Notes under the pieces: model-generated
What the model was told of the DNA's origin: nothing
The model's input: the letters and a program-made list of their open reading frames with translations, nothing else
The model's database searches: none
NCBI RefSeq assembly: GCF_964275005.1
Contig: NC_092698.1
Span: 32,233,162-32,297,161 of the forward strand
Origin: Diadema setosum
Taxonomy: Eukaryota > Echinodermata > Echinoidea > Diadematoida > Diadematidae
DNA length: 64,000 bases
Direction of reading: 5' to 3'
Translations under genes and position numbers: made by a program
Part shown: positions 63,197 through 64,000 of the stretch, piece by piece
Position numbering within the stretch: position 1 is the first letter of the stretch
Layout of the letters: each line of letters opens with the position of its first letter

Positions 63197-63238
63197 ACCA
63201 AGGAGGTACTAGGCGAGCTTGCGTAGTACCTCCTTGGT
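63197..63238. repeat. Perfect 15-bp hairpin
   Basis: ACCAAGGAGGTACTA (63197-63211) pairs perfectly with TAGTACCTCCTTGGT (63224-63238) around a 12-nt loop. It may be a foldback element remnant or a small RNA hairpin. Confidence 0.75.
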
Positions 63239-63698
63239 GGTATGTACCATGGAAATAATTTCACGCCAACGAACTGAACTCTCTCGGATTTATATATATA
63301 TATATATATATATAAAAAAAAAACAAAAAAAAACACAAAGTAATGCGTAGAAAGCAACGTCAATAAAATAGGCCTTATTTGGCAAAAAATCAAGTATGCT
63401 CGATATCTATTCCATAAATGGCGTCAGGCAAAACTAAGGCAGTTCATAATCTAATCTCTTGGTATAAAATCGAGGAGTTACCTTACAGGACATAATATAT
63501 CATAACCTGCATGCAAGACTACTACTAGCAACCACAGCCTACTTGTTCCACGTCACAAATTGAGTACAATGTTATGACCATTCGGACTGCATTGGCCGAC
63601 TAATCTGACCTTCCACTGAGGAGAGAGAGAGCTGATACGGATAGAGTATCCAGATGGTCTCGACCTATCAGTAACCTTGCAACTGAATTTACTTTTAA

Positions 63699-64000
63699 AG
63701 GACAAGTTCACCTTCATATTTGGTGGATTGAGATAATGCAGCAAAGTGGAACACATTAGTGAAAGTTTGAGGAAAATTGGACAATCCGTTCAAAGGTTAT
63801 ATTTTTTTTTTTTAATTTCTGTGCAGTCACTGCTGGATGAGAAGACTACTGCAGTTGATGATGTCACATGCGTACAACGATATAAGGAAAATATAAAGAG
63901 AATTCCACAAAATTTCATTTTTTGAAAAAAGTACACACTCCCTCAACTTGTAACTGATATATGTTAACAGTAATATTACTCCCCCTGCTTTCTGAAAGAG
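63699..64000. mobile_element. Foldback MITE, family 2, copy 3, cut by window end
   Basis: Begins after TTAA at 63695-63698 with AGGACAAGTTCACC and runs off the window. Its interior is inverted relative to copy 2 (ATATAAAGAGAATTCCAC here, complementary to the interior there). Confidence 0.75.

Larger units (their letters stand above)
57493..63694. other. Repeat-bearing DNA with no supported gene
   Basis: Holds the elements listed at 59061, 60616 and 61919, A-rich runs (57990-58050, 61735-61760), TG and TA tracts and the 63197 hairpin. Open frames are short and unconvincing. Two isolated minus-strand donor-like sites (near 58248 and 61230) could not be tied to coding exons. Confidence 0.45.

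Overview
The window is animal (metazoan) nuclear DNA: AT-rich, intron-rich, full of microsatellites and small TTAA-flanked foldback elements, with genes of deuterostome type. An echinoderm, perhaps a sea urchin, fits best (IgGFc-binding-like secreted proteins, MAM domains, DCST-type sperm proteins, TTAA MITEs with TTAAAGG ends), but the species is inferred. Gene models rest on splice sites, phase agreement and remembered family sequences. No database search was run.

Left half, 4021-32874, minus strand: one 16-exon gene for a DCST1-like (DC-STAMP domain-containing; sneaky/SPE-42 kin) membrane protein of about 700 residues, ending in a RING-like domain. All junctions agree in phase. Its last intron (4228-17553, 13.3 kb) holds an array of eleven same-strand copies of a ~140-nt sequence that folds into two hairpin domains with paired changes between copies. 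The array arose partly by duplicating a block of several units, and younger DNA elements have inserted into it. Another intron (24024-28676) contains a complete single-exon rhodopsin-class GPCR gene on the plus strand (26670-28079).

Middle, 34230-48812, minus strand: a 10-exon gene for a secreted protein of about 1580 residues: signal peptide, two MAM domains, a Thr-rich mucin-like segment with six ~30-residue repeats, and two IgGFc-binding-type domains joined by a short linker exon. Every junction is phase 1 except one inside MAM2, so the domains are exchangeable modules. A poly(A) signal lies at 33464-33469.

Right part, 49-64 kb: sparse. The last two exons of an unrecognised single-pass membrane protein lie at 51471-51847 and 56790-56852 (minus); its 5' part was not found. 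The rest is intergenic or intronic DNA with microsatellites, three members of two TTAA MITE families, other foldback elements and a perfect 15-bp hairpin. The strongest candidate for something undescribed is the structured intronic array.
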